Assembly (NCBI GenBank): GCA_037178625.1
Contig: CM074139.1
Coordinates: forward strand, 1,054,001-1,118,000
Direction of reading: 5' to 3'
Length of the DNA: 64,000 nucleotides
From: Skeletonema tropicum
Taxonomy: Eukaryota; Bacillariophyta; Thalassiosirophyceae; Thalassiosirales; Thalassiosiraceae
The position numbers were made by a program, and so were the translations under genes. The notes beneath the pieces are model-generated. The model was not told the origin of the DNA. It saw only the letters and a list, made by a program, of their open reading frames with translations, and ran no database searches. This document shows, in pieces, positions 38,561 to 49,101 of the stretch (its first letter is position 1; the number at the start of each line of letters is the position of its first letter).

Positions 38561-41500
38561 ATGTCACCAACACCAACAGCAGACGATGCGACTGCCGACG
38601 ATTTAATCTTTCTCCTTTCCATCGTCGGAAATCCGAATCGGATTATTGCCGAGCAAGAGAAGAAGAAGCAACAGTCGGCACAGCATTCTTCGAGACCAAA
38701 TAGACCATCTCCCAAGGTATCAAAATGTAATGAAAATACGGCATCAACGTGGTGGCAGTCGGTGATGGCTAACTTGCCATCACAACGAAGACAACTTATC
38801 ATGGCACTTCAAAATTTGGCAAATAACTATCACAAGTGGGGTCAGCCTTCATTAGCAAACAACAGTGACAGGATAAATGACAGACAAGCAAGTAGTAACA
38901 GTGCAGCTTCTTTGGATGAAATTGCTGAATTGGTAGAAACAATAGAGCAGATTGCATGCAACATTCGGGAATACATCACATCTTATCTCGAATCCATCCA
39001 AGATTACAAACAGACCTTACAACTATTTTGGATCAATCATATTGACAGTAANNNNNNNNNNNNNNNNNNNNNNNNNNNNNNNNNNNNNNNNNNNNNNNNN
39101 NNNNNNNNNNNNNNNNNNNNNNNNNNNNNNNNNNNNNNNNNNNNNNNNNNNNNNNNNNNNNNNNNNNNNNNNNNNNNNNNNNNNNNNNNNNNNNNNNNNN
39201 NNNNNNNNNNNNNNNNNNNNNNNNNNNNNNNNNNNNNNNNNNNNNNNNNNNNNNNNNNNNNNNNNNNNNNNNNNNNNNNNNNNNNNNNNNNNNNNNNNNN
39301 NNNNNNNNNNNNNNNNNNNNNNNNNNNNNNNNNNNNNNNNNNNNNNNNNNNNNNNNNNNNNNNNNNNNNNNNNNNNNNNNNNNNNNNNNNNNNNNNNNNN
39401 NNNNNNNNNNNNNNNNNNNNNNNNNNNNNNNNNNNNNNNNNNNNNNNNNNNNNNNNNNNNNNNNNNNNNNNNNNNNNNNNNNNNNNNNNNNNNNNNNNNN
39501 NNNNNNNNNNNNNNNNNNNNNNNNNNNNNNNNNNNNNNNNNNNNNNNNNNNCAATAACTTCGAAACCGTTTCACAACTATCTCGAATCGGATATCAATTG
39601 TCATCTCAACTCCTAGAACAACTCACATGGGATGAACAATTGGCACAAACTGCCATCACCCACCTTCTCAACGAAGAATTGTACCAGACAAATCAAGAAA
39701 CCAACATTGTACACAAACTCAACACATATGCAAGTGCCATGTCAAGTATGATTCAGATTGACAAATCATTCTGGAAATTTGTGGAACGAGAGGTATATGA
39801 TGAAACCGAGTTGGAGAATAATGCGGAGGATCCACAGTTGTTGAATGGAGAGGCTTCGTCGCAAGTTGTGGACCTTGACACGTTGATGAAATGTTATAAT
39901 GTACAAGTGGAAGAAGAGCAAGTGGGAGAAAAAAATGATGCGTGTACAAACTCTTGTGAGGATGTTTCCAATCAAACTGTGTCGTTACATGAAGTTGTCA
40001 TGAAGAGTTCTTCAGTGGAGGAAGTAGTTCAAGAGTTTTTCGCATACTCTCCTTCTTTTCAAGAAGAATCCAATACAATACCTAAAACATTCAGGAGCAG
40101 ATGTCTCATCACGACTATATTGGTAACAGGTCAAGAAGGATGTGGGAAAACTCATCTACTTGACACTATTCAGAGGCAACAACGGCGGCGGCAGCAGCAA
40201 ACAGGCATCGAGAAAACCAACAACATTCGAATAATACGGCCAACATACCCGGTAGACCTAGTAGGAAGCTCGATAGGCTCCTCTGAGGATCGTCTTCTTG
40301 CATTGTTTTCGTACGCATACGATATTATATCCTCTTGCAAACATAATGCATCTTCTTCATCGCCTGACAACAACTATACAAAATGCTTGGTGATGCTTGA
40401 CGATATAGACAAACTCCTCTCACTATCAGATGATGCAAATAATTCAGGTGGATTGACTATTGATTCAAGCAGTGCCACGAATTCAACTCATTACTTTGTA
40501 GGAAGGAGGTGCAAAGCGCTGTTTCTCAGTATTCTTGATTCACTTCGCGAAAAAGAGTCAAGTGGCCATGGGCATATCTTGCTATTGTGTACATCACGGG
40601 TACGCTGTGACGAAATTGTGTCTCGTTTCGATAAGGTGTTTATGAAACTTGAACCAGATGATGATCAGCGTCGGGAAATGATACTTTCGTGCCTTGCTGC
40701 TCATGATCGCAACGACGAAAGGTCTACTGAATTGGAGCAAGTTGAGGACAATGCTGATATTGATGAATTGCTGACACCGGTCGTTCGCCACACCACTGGC
40801 AAATCTGCCTTTGAAATATCACAATGCTGTCGCAAAGTACTCTTGATCTGTGCTGAAGCTTCATCTTCGATTGAGAAATGCAATTCAATCCTTCGCAGAC
40901 GGCTGATGTGCCTCGATAATATGATCCAAGCTGCCCCTCCACCGTCACTTCGCGGCGGCTCCCTAGATGGTGTTGTTGATATGACTGTGGTTACACAAGA
41001 AGAGCTTGAATCAAGTATTATACGCGATTCGGATGGAGAGATTGTGCTTCCACTGTTCGGTTTAGATGCAAAGCGAGCATACGAGTCCTTAATGAACGTT
41101 GTAATCACGCCGCTTTGTCGCTCGGATGAAATTGTCGAATTGTTGTATGGAGGCAATATGGCAGAAGCCCCTGATGGTTCTAAGCAAGCATGTACCAAAC
41201 CAATAAAAGTTGGAGCACTACTTACCGGAGGTCCAGGTGTAGGTAAAACTTCTCTTGCCTACCACTGTGCATCCGTTGCAGCAAGTATGGCCAGAGGGAT
41301 TACGCTACTTGATGTAAGCTGCACTTCACTAATCCACAAAGAACTGGGAGGGTCAGAGCGCGCCGTTCAACAATTATTTAATGCAGTTCGAGCAGCTTCG
41401 CCTTGTATACTACTCCTTGATGGTATAGAGAACATTGCTCCGTGTCGTGGCAATGACAATACATCCGAGGGGACCATGGATCGAGTTCTGTCCATGTTTC

Positions 41501-41928
41501 TAACCGAGATGGATGGCATAGAATCAGGCAAGACTTCAGGGAATGTCGGAGTGATCGGTATCACGTACGATGCAAATTTGATAGATCCGTCACTTCGCAG
41601 GCCCGGAAGGTTGGAAAAGACTATTCCTCTTGGAATGCCTGACACGGAGGCCAGGACGGAGCTCGTCAGGAGAGAAATTAAGAGCATGAAGTTGGACTTC
41701 ACATCAGCGGATTTCTTTGAACCCAAAAATGAAGAGGAACTGTCAAAATTTGTGGCAATTGAGTCTGTCGGTATGTCGGCAGTAGAAGTCATTGCAATTT
41801 GTAAGGAGGCGTCAATGGAATGCCTGCGAGAGGTAGAGTTTGCTGTGACCGACGCAACTGTGCCCCTGAGTCTGCGGTACAAGCATTTCAAATGTGCCGT
41901 AAACAAGATGAAAGGGCGAGAAAGATGA
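38561..41928 (+). CDS. Two-module AAA ATPase, interrupted by an assembly gap
   Basis: ATG at 38561 opens a frame that runs into 500 N (39052-39551) and resumes at 39553 without a stop; the frames on either side differ for a 500-base gap, so the true gap length differs or an intron lies inside. The N-terminal 160 residues are helical. Module 1 has Walker A GQEGCGKT (about 40130) and Walker B LVMLDDID. Module 2 has Walker A GGPGVGKT (41227-41250), a Walker B reading ILLLDGIE where the catalytic Glu is Gly, and an intact second region of homology DPSLRRPGRLEK. The layout resembles PEX1, PEX6 or NSF-type proteins, but I cannot pick one. Module 2 may bind ATP without hydrolysing it. Confidence 0.75.
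39052..39551. other. Assembly gap of 500 N
   Basis: Exactly 500 undefined bases, the size of a default scaffold gap, so real length is unknown. It falls inside the AAA protein gene. Confidence 0.99.
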
Positions 41929-42764
41929 CGAAATTTTAGTTTACAACCTTAATCGAGGACATGGTTTCACTCTTCATTCTTGAAGTCTTCATCTTCAGCT
42001 TAAGTACTTTTCAGTCAGTTGACACACAATAAGCATCATCAATCCCTGCACTTCCAAATGAAGGTGCACTCTTACGAATCATCGCCCTGCACTTTCAGAT
42101 TGTTTCGTCTATTGTAATTTCAACATAGTGGAGGAATTTCCTCATACTGTAGTGAGAAGTAGGGCCACTGTATCTGCATCTATCGAAGTACTGAAGTAAG
42201 TATGTATCGTCCTGGCGTCTTCGTTTTGAGCCTTGGAGGATAACCCTCCAGTGAAGTTGTCCTAACTACGATACGTAATTCTACTAATAATCTCTATTTA
42301 ATGATAATTTCGGCGCTTACGACTGTACAGCCCTCTCAAAGGCTACTATGAAATAGAAATCGTTTGGGCGTGTGGTTTTGGGTTCTCAATTCGCGTGGAT
42401 CGGTTCTCAAATTTTAAGGTGCAGTCACCAACCGAATCAGATACCATGCCCGCGGGCCCCAAGCCCAAGCAATCACACCTCAACACAGAAAACCACACAG
42501 AAATAACAAAATAACTGTTCGCGGACCTTGGGCCCGCGGGCCTATATTATTACGGTCATCAACACATTTATTTCACAAACGTAAGAAGGTACACACGAGT
42601 GTTCATGAACAGCCTCCATCCGCCCGCGTCACCTCTCGCCAAAGCTGCATAGCATGCTGCATTCACTTTTCACTTTCAAAAGTTGAAAGAATAAGTAGAT
42701 CACACAATATTTCACAATCCGATCATCTCGACCACATACTTATCTTCATATCGACGACGAAGAA
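41929..42764. other. Intergenic region with GC-rich inverted repeat
   Basis: No gene. GCCCGCGGGCCCCAAG (42448-42463) is inverted, with one base missing, at 42527-42541 around a 63-bp AC-rich spacer. The arms are themselves near-palindromic. Could be a short hairpin element or a regulatory structure upstream of the gene at 42765. Confidence 0.5.
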
Positions 42765-43574
42765 ATGATGATGTCCTCAGGTGATGATATTCCATCAACA
42801 ATCGTTTGTCATTTCTATGAACTGGAACATGCAGAAAACGACGAGGACGTCATGATGGACGTCCTTGACCTTGACTTTTCCACATCGAATCGATCTGCCT
42901 TGAACGACAGCCGCCATTTCATAGACGATATATCAGGCGCCACCGAAGCCAGGAATGATCATGTTTCTGATGAAGAGCTATGTGCCATGAAAGATATGGT
43001 TGCATCGATGAGAAGAAATCCAGAACTGCTGAATCAATCTCCCGTCATGCAGAGGGCTTGCCTCACCAGCAGCTCCTCCCTTCACCGCCTTACATCAGAT
43101 AAACCTTCACCAGACGAGACCACTGATGTCAAGAATGAAGACTTGTGTGCTATGAAGGACATGATTGCATCTATGCGTAAGGATCCACGACTACTCTATC
43201 AATCACCCGTCATGCAGAAGGCTTGCTTTACCATCACCAATACTACAGCCTCGGGTCCAAGTCTCATTTCTCCGCATGTGAATACTCCTACTTTGGATCA
43301 AGTTAATAATCTGAATACATCAAGTCGTCGTCCACTTGGCACCAAGTTTGATCCCACCAGAATTCCATCCTTGCCATTGGCTCAAGGAGCATCCATAGAT
43401 AAGAATGTTGTAAAGGGCCCATTACCGCCTGCTACATTTTCATCTTTGCCATTGCCATCAGTGGCTCGATGTGCGTCAATGGATAAGAAGCCCGAGAAGG
43501 CTCCATCATCACAAGCATCAGTGATGAAGATGGATAAAAAAGTGCAACCACCCAAGAGACCGAGATCAGTATGA
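42765..43574 (+). CDS. Hypothetical protein with two ~31-residue repeats
   Basis: 269 residues from ATG. Two near-identical motifs, E-L-C-A-M-K-D-M-V-A-S-M-R-R-N-P and its partner D-L-C-A-M-K-D-M-I-A-S-M-R-K-D-P, each followed by a Q-S-P-V-M-Q-(R/K)-A-C block, lie at about residues 68-100 and 125-157. A third, looser repeat occurs in the tail (LPLA-x-GASIDK / LPLPSVARCASMDK). The start is acidic and the end basic (KKVQPPKRPRS), which would suit nuclear location. The repeats could be short linear binding motifs for a partner protein. No family recognised. Confidence 0.65.
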   Translation: MMMSSGDDIPSTIVCHFYELEHAENDEDVMMDVLDLDFSTSNRSALNDSRHFIDDISGATEARNDHVSDEELCAMKDMVASMRRNPELLNQSPVMQRACLTSSSSLHRLTSDKPSPDETTDVKNEDLCAMKDMIASMRKDPRLLYQSPVMQKACFTITNTTASGPSLISPHVNTPTLDQVNNLNTSSRRPLGTKFDPTRIPSLPLAQGASIDKNVVKGPLPPATFSSLPLPSVARCASMDKKPEKAPSSQASVMKMDKKVQPPKRPRSV

Positions 43575-43672
43575 CAGAATAAATCTGATCAAGAGAACAG
43601 AGCTAAGAATAACTGTCAGTGTTTCTGCTCTAACCTCTACTTCACAAAAGCTATATACTAATAACCTAAAGT

Positions 43673-44467
43673 TCAATCATTACTATTTGATTTATCTTCT
43701 TCTGCATTGTGATCACTATCTAGTTCATATATTCTCATCTCTTCCTCGTCGTAAATCAATGAAGCATGAATGCCACCTCCCACTGACACTTGGTCCTTTT
43801 TGTTCTTCACCTCGTTACCATTGCCACTATTATTTGCCAGTGGCACACGAAAACGATATGACATGATCCAACAACCAGGCTGACATTCTCTTTCTATCAA
43901 ATCAGCGATTCGTGGCATAAGAGGAGCAACACCAAAGATCATTGTACAATTTGCATTCCGGAGACTAGATTTGGAAACTGATGCAGCAAACATATCACCT
44001 ATTTTCAATTGAGAATTGCTCCTAATTTTCTTATTGTTACTGAGTAGACGACGTATAGATGATATTAACCACAACGTTGGATTCATTTCTATGCCTGTGG
44101 CACGCCATCCGAGAGAAGAGGCGGCCAGGACTGCTGTTCCATCACCAGAGCCTAAATCCACAAAGTGTAACTGTTTCTGTTGTTTGGTTATATTTTTCGC
44201 TTTGGTTGACGTTCCAATATCTTTATGTTCAAAATTGTTTGCAATTATTTTCTGATTCCTCTTTGATAGGAAAGTTAGTGCCTTCTCCACCTTGTGTCTT
44301 GGTGTTGACATGTAGGGCAAAGATGATTTGAGTTGCATGGTAACGAATGGTGTTGTAAGGGCCACGATCGTTACAAAGCTTCCACCTATGAGGCCCAAAG
44401 GAAGCAGCTTGGAGGAGGAACTTTGGTCCTCCGGAGTCAATGCGATGTTGTTGTTTTGTTGGTCCAT
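43673..44467 (-). CDS. FAM173-like protein lysine methyltransferase
   Basis: 264 residues from ATG. A single membrane helix at about residues 22-45 (LLPLGLIGGSFVTIVALTTPF) precedes a Rossmann methyltransferase fold: motif I FVDLGSGDGTAVLAAS, then GWRATGIEMNPTLWLIS with the SAM-binding acidic residue, and a later IFGVAPLMPRI. The order anchor - MSTPRHKVEKAL - V-D-L-G-S-G-D-G matches FAM173/ATPSC-KMT proteins, mitochondrial enzymes that methylate a Lys of the ATP synthase c subunit or ADP/ATP carrier. Target in diatoms is inferred from family only. Confidence 0.82.
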   Translation of the reverse strand: MDQQNNNIALTPEDQSSSSKLLPLGLIGGSFVTIVALTTPFVTMQLKSSLPYMSTPRHKVEKALTFLSKRNQKIIANNFEHKDIGTSTKAKNITKQQKQLHFVDLGSGDGTAVLAASSLGWRATGIEMNPTLWLISSIRRLLSNNKKIRSNSQLKIGDMFAASVSKSSLRNANCTMIFGVAPLMPRIADLIERECQPGCWIMSYRFRVPLANNSGNGNEVKNKKDQVSVGGGIHASLIYDEEEMRIYELDSDHNAEEDKSNSND

Positions 44468-45034
44468 TTATTGGTTTGTTGTCTTTTCCAGAGAGTCTTA
44501 CTGATTCCTCTATCTCCCGTGGTTCCGACTGCGACGCTGTTTGGTTCTGCCCTCGGCGTATGAAGACTCCAATTGATGATGGTTTAATGATGTCTCTAGG
44601 TAGCGATAATGCAACATTTACGTAGTAGAGGTGCGATAATGCAACATTTAACTTTTACCTACAATAATTTCCATCAAGTGATACTTCTACATCACAAGTA
44701 TGGTAGGAGTATGCAACATGTGCTCTGAACGGAGTTCAGAGGTGGAGCATGGGCTAATAGTAGACATCATGGGAACCGTGGAAATAGATTCTTGCTTTAT
44801 TTAGGGCTTTCGTTCACTTCAAGCCCAAGAGATTTGCTGAATTTAAGGGCTAGCCCCTCACATCAGGCCCAATGAATTAAAAACGTAAAGGGCCTTTTCA
44901 AAACAGCCACAACTGCGCGCGAGACCCGCCCAACTTTTTGCCGATTTCGATGCAAAGCAACCAACGCCGCTGACCTCGCATTATTCTTTCGAGGGACAAG
45001 ACGAGCAACACCTTTGCAAATCCAACAAACCATC
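44468..45034. other. Divergent spacer with a short direct repeat
   Basis: No gene. A segment containing GCGATAATGCAACATTTA occurs twice in tandem at about 44602-44650. Both flanking genes start at its edges, so promoters are expected here. Confidence 0.4.
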
Positions 45035-45463
45035 ATGACCAAGTCACTCACCGCCGCCGCTGCTACTACTGCATTCTTCTTCGTCTCATTCCTACCTGGA
45101 CGCGCTGCTGGAGCAAAACTGTGGTATCCAGACTACGCGACATCCTACGAATCAGGCCGATGCACCGACCAACCATCCTCGTCTCTCCTGAAGCTTGCCA
45201 GCTACGCCTCTTCTGGCTATGAAGATCAAGCGACTTGCTGCCAAGAGTCCTTTCCTGGTCAGATGCGCGCGTCATATTGCTCATGTATAGGCGGATGTTC
45301 GGAAGATAACTCGGCTGAAGATATGGCAGTGAACGTCAATTTTGATGTGGATGCTGTCTTCGAGAAGCTTATGAATGAGACTGGAGCCTTTGAGAGGTAT
45401 CAAGCTGAGCAGGAGAGCTACTGGTCATCAGTCACGCCACTGCTCACCTCGTATTTCTCATAG
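45035..45463 (+). CDS. Small secreted Cys-rich protein (WYPD-type)
   Basis: 142 residues from the ATG at 45035; an upstream in-frame TTG is ignored. Signal peptide at residues 4-28 (LTAAAATTAFFFVSFLPGRA). The mature start KLWYPDYATSYESGRC, then a Y-x-x-S-G-Y-E-D-Q-A-T-C-C-Q block and C-S-C-I-G-G-C resembles a W-Y-P-D ... C-C module that I associate with many diatom cell-surface and secreted proteins. Six Cys in total, probably disulfide bonded. Role unknown; extracellular or cell-wall location inferred. Confidence 0.7.
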   Translation: MTKSLTAAAATTAFFFVSFLPGRAAGAKLWYPDYATSYESGRCTDQPSSSLLKLASYASSGYEDQATCCQESFPGQMRASYCSCIGGCSEDNSAEDMAVNVNFDVDAVFEKLMNETGAFERYQAEQESYWSSVTPLLTSYFS

Positions 45464-46021
45464 TTGGGTTTGATGCACACATTAGAGAGATTGAGCATAT
45501 AGTTTTCAGGCATTCATTTTCAGATAACGAAACGATTAAGAGACGTTGTACTGCCATGCCTTTGAAAACTTGTACACTAGAATAGGTTAACGTAAATTTG
45601 AATCAATACACATTGGATGATGAAAATGGAAAGAAGACTAGTTATTGCATTACAAAAGAACACAAGTATTATCATTTCCCCCTCAAATGATTTGTTGTTT
45701 GATGATCTCTTTTCAAGAGCACGCCCTTGAGCTTGAGTAATGCGCCTCTTCTCTCACACTGGGACATGCTCTTCATTTATGGCGTTTTCAATCACTTACT
45801 CAGCCAACCACCTCAGTGAGCAGCAACGGCTGACATGTGAAAAGATTAAATTAACGAAGCTTTCAACACCAGAAACAGCCGTAAAGGTAGATACTTCGAA
45901 CCAAAATATGTTAACTATTATTTAAACTAGTGAATCAATACAAACACAGCCTTCGCTGGACATGTTTCCATTCGAAGAGACTCTATTCCACTTCCAAAGC
46001 ACGCCCTTCCGTCTCAATCTC
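45464..46021. other. 3' spacer with a decayed duplicate of the next gene's 3' end
   Basis: 45717-45845 resembles 45999-46115, the end of the four-exon gene: both have AGCACGCCCTT, CTCTCACACT(T/G)GGAC, an AATCACTTACT/AATTACTTGCT block and GCTGACATGT. The copy has no open frame, so it is a relic. Confidence 0.5.
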
Positions 46022-47487
46022 TCACACTTGGACTTGATCGTCTTCCAAAGTGTTGACAATTACTTGCTCGACAGCAGCCACCCCAGCAGCAGCAACTGCT
46101 GACATGTCCACCACTGGATTTTCAAGGCCTGCGGCGGGAAGAGCTGGTACCTGCACCTGCATCTGAGTTTCAATAGCAGCAGGTGCGGCAGCAACAGGCA
46201 TCGGCTGCTGCTGCTGCTGAGCAGTTTCATTCCTTTTGGCATTTGCCTTTCTCGCCTTCGCCCTTTCTCTCCTCTTGCGATTTCTCTCGGCCAATTCATC
46301 CTTTGATAGCTTTTGGTATCGATCCCTCTCAAGCTTGGCCCTGCGTGCATTACGAGCCTTGCGTTCTTCTCCTTCTAAAGAATGATATCGCTGGCGTTCC
46401 CGCTCACGACGACGTTGACGAGCTGTTTCCCCTTGCTTATGATACAATTCACGACGATGAGCATTGTATGCTGCACGCTGTGTTGGGGACATGGTGGCAT
46501 AGCGACGTCGGTCCTTCATACGCCTGGCTGCCAAGAGATTGTCTTCCTGCTCACCATCTGGTGCATCAGGATAAGGAACTTCGTGTTCCATATTCATCAG
46601 TTTGGGTGCTGGGAGTGAGGGTACAGCTACATTCCCTACGTCTTGAGGAAATTCATTGGCTGTTTCATCAGCTTTAGGCATTGATGCAGCTACTTGACTT
46701 GCAGCTGCGGCGGCAGCAGTTGCAAGTAACTGAATCATGTCGTCGGGTGGGAAAACAGCATAGTTGTTAGAATGTGATCAACTTCTCAAAACAAGAAATT
46801 GACAGACAAATCAAAGAGCTTTTTCATATATTCACTCACGGCTTGATCGACCACCACCGCCATTCCATCAGCAGCTTGGACTGCAGCTGCAGCGGCTGTA
46901 ATGAAGGATTGAAGAAAAAATTATGTATACATTTAATGTCAGTTTACCACAATAAAAATGACCACTCCAACCAACGGCAACAACATAATATCTATGATGT
47001 GTCATGATGATTATAACACAAGATACATCAACATTCTTCTACATACTCACCGGCAGCGGCAAGAGCCATCTCATCATCCCCGTCAGTGGCATGCACATCC
47101 ACTCCGACTCCTACACTATCAAGCCCAAGAGAATCGACCGCAGCTTCGGCAGCCTCTGCGGCGGCAGCGGCTTCCATTGCCGCAGCGGTGGCGTCCTGGA
47201 AATATTATGAAGTATTAATGGGAAGGGAATGAGCCACAAGATGTGCACATAAAAAAAATATTCCCAGCAGCATTGCATATAGCAGCATGTTATCCAAAGA
47301 TTCGAGGGTCGAAACTTATTTATTGACAGCAACGAACATGATGAAACACAACATCATGACGAAACACATCATCTTGTGCACGACACCTTACCTCTCCGGC
47401 ATCCAAGACAGCCTGATCGTCATCCTGCGCGGCCAACGGATCGGCAACGCCATCCGGCTTCATCTTCCGTCCTGATTTGCGAGGCAT
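46022..47487 (-). CDS. Basic, repeat-containing nuclear protein, four exons
   Basis: Exons 47487-47392, 47195-47051, 46895-46840 and 46729-46022; donors GTAAGG, GTGAGT, GTGAGT and CAG acceptors, giving 334 residues from MPRKSGRKMKPDG. An Ala-rich acidic first half is followed by a highly basic region (about residues 185-285) made of ~23-30-residue repeats of the form R-R-x-R-Y-x-x-(L/M)-S-x-x-x-R-x-A-x-N-x-x-R-R. This resembles STPR-type DNA-binding repeats and similar basic repeat proteins common in diatoms. A Gln run and an Ala/Val-rich tail follow. Probably nucleic-acid binding; function unproven. The splice model joins frames exactly and is well supported. Confidence 0.72.
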
Positions 47488-47980
47488 CTTTTGATCTTGC
47501 TCTTTATTCACAGTTGATTGTCTGTACGCTGGTCAGATGGACAGTAGGGGGTCTGTGCTTCAGGGCGTCTGTTTTGGTTTGGTTGTTGCGTTGTTGTGTT
47601 TGGAGAGAGCGAGGCAGGTTGCTTGCTTCGTTGCCGTTTACGGGCGTACGTTGAAGTAAGAAGTTCGGCGGCGGTGGCGGATGGCGGGGAGCACACACGA
47701 CGGGCGCCATTTTTTGGCGATTCCCGCAAAATCTGACAAGATTGTGTACATACATAGATTGATTTCATTGCCTTGTGTAAGTAGCGTAGGGGAAGTCCTG
47801 TTATGCTATGAAGCACCGTCATGTCAACAAAGTAGAGCAACGCTACCACCTCTTCACCAACATCCACTAGATATTATTACCGTATTGGTGTGTCGTCGCA
47901 GCGCAGAGTGGAAGAAGATTTTCAGTCCCCGCTCCTTTCATTGTGAAGAAAAAATTGCTTGAGAACACGACCACCCCAAA
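47488..47980. promoter_or_regulatory. Divergent spacer
   Basis: 493 bp between two divergent starts; frames inside (47504-47867) overlap on both strands and carry no motif. Must hold both promoters. Confidence 0.35.
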
Positions 47981-48619
47981 ATGACTCAAGAAGTTCCCTC
48001 ACGCTGGGCAGTGTCAAAGAGCTTACTGCTTACATGCATATTTTCATTCATAGTTTCATCTATTCCTCTAGCGTATGTAATCTTTATCCACAATCCGCAT
48101 ATTATGAAGGAAATGAAGGAACAAGCTGAATCCACATGTGTGGCCCCTGAAATACCAGCCGACGTTCTCAACGAAAAGGTGGCAGAGGCCACGGCAGTCG
48201 TGGTGGCACAGAGAGATGAATTAGTGATGGAGCTGGGAAGGTATCAAACGATAAATATAGAGCTACAGAAGCAGATCGACGAGTCTAAAAAAGAATTTAC
48301 ACCAAGTGATTTACGTAAACAACAATCGAACAGACAATCATCATCTTCATCTTGTGAAATTGAATTGGCTCGTGCCACAAGTGGTTTTGAGGAAAGTTAT
48401 CGACGTTTTGAAATTGTAAGAGGATACTTTGAGAGATGTAAGAATCAAACTAGTATGTTGGGCAAGGTTCTGATCGATGCTGAGAAGGAGATTAAGAATT
48501 TGAGTAAGCAATTGACTAGGTGCAATATCATCAATAACAAAATGGAGGGTGAGAGGCGTATGGAAGAAAGCAAAAATAATCCCCAACAATACAACAGAAC
48601 GACTACTGCGACAATGTAG
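47981..48619 (+). CDS. Single-pass membrane protein with coiled coil
   Basis: 212 residues from ATG. A helix at about residues 14-36 (SLLLTCIFSFIVSSIPLAYVIF) follows a short N-terminus, then a region of heptad-like helices (about 60-110 and 130-195: VAQRDELVMELGRYQTINIE; FEIVRGYFERCK; LIDAEKEIKNLSKQLTRC). Five Cys. Looks like a type II protein with a lumenal or extracellular coiled-coil stalk. No family recognised. Confidence 0.6.
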   Translation: MTQEVPSRWAVSKSLLLTCIFSFIVSSIPLAYVIFIHNPHIMKEMKEQAESTCVAPEIPADVLNEKVAEATAVVVAQRDELVMELGRYQTINIELQKQIDESKKEFTPSDLRKQQSNRQSSSSSCEIELARATSGFEESYRRFEIVRGYFERCKNQTSMLGKVLIDAEKEIKNLSKQLTRCNIINNKMEGERRMEESKNNPQQYNRTTTATM

Positions 48620-49101
48620 GTTTCGGGTTTCAATTGTTCAAAATAATCATCAAGCAAAATCATATAAAATAAGGACTGTGCAGTGTTTGTATCCTGAGTT
48701 CTGCTTAGAGTTAGCTGGAAGAAATCAGTGTCGGGTGAAACTTTGTCCAATATTCATCAAGCTACATTCATCAAGGGATGAATTCAATCATGATTAAGTA
48801 GTTATCTCATCCTCCGCTCTTTGTAGTCACTTGAATTGGTGTAGGCGGTGTCTAAGTAGAGAGTAGTGACTAAAATAATCTATCTATCTACCATTGTTAT
48901 GATGCAGGCGTGTCTTTCTTCGTCGGTCTTCGTGCAGTCCGCCGTCTGCCGCAGATATGCATCCCGCCAAAAAAATCTCTACAGCAAGCAACAAGCACCT
49001 ACCAACACTCCATACTACGTAGCATAAGCAACAACAGGAAGAGAAGCAGCAACAAACATCAGGCTCTAGATCAGGCTCCATACATCAACAAATCCTACCG
49101 A
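48620..49101. other. 5' region of the adrenodoxin reductase gene with upstream ATG
   Basis: Contains an out-of-frame ATGATG at 48899-48904 that opens 41 codons ending near 49024 and reads like a mitochondrial leader (QSAVCRRYAS). It could be a short upstream frame or an alternative, spliced first exon of the downstream gene. A CTAT microsatellite lies at about 48880-48891. Confidence 0.35.
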
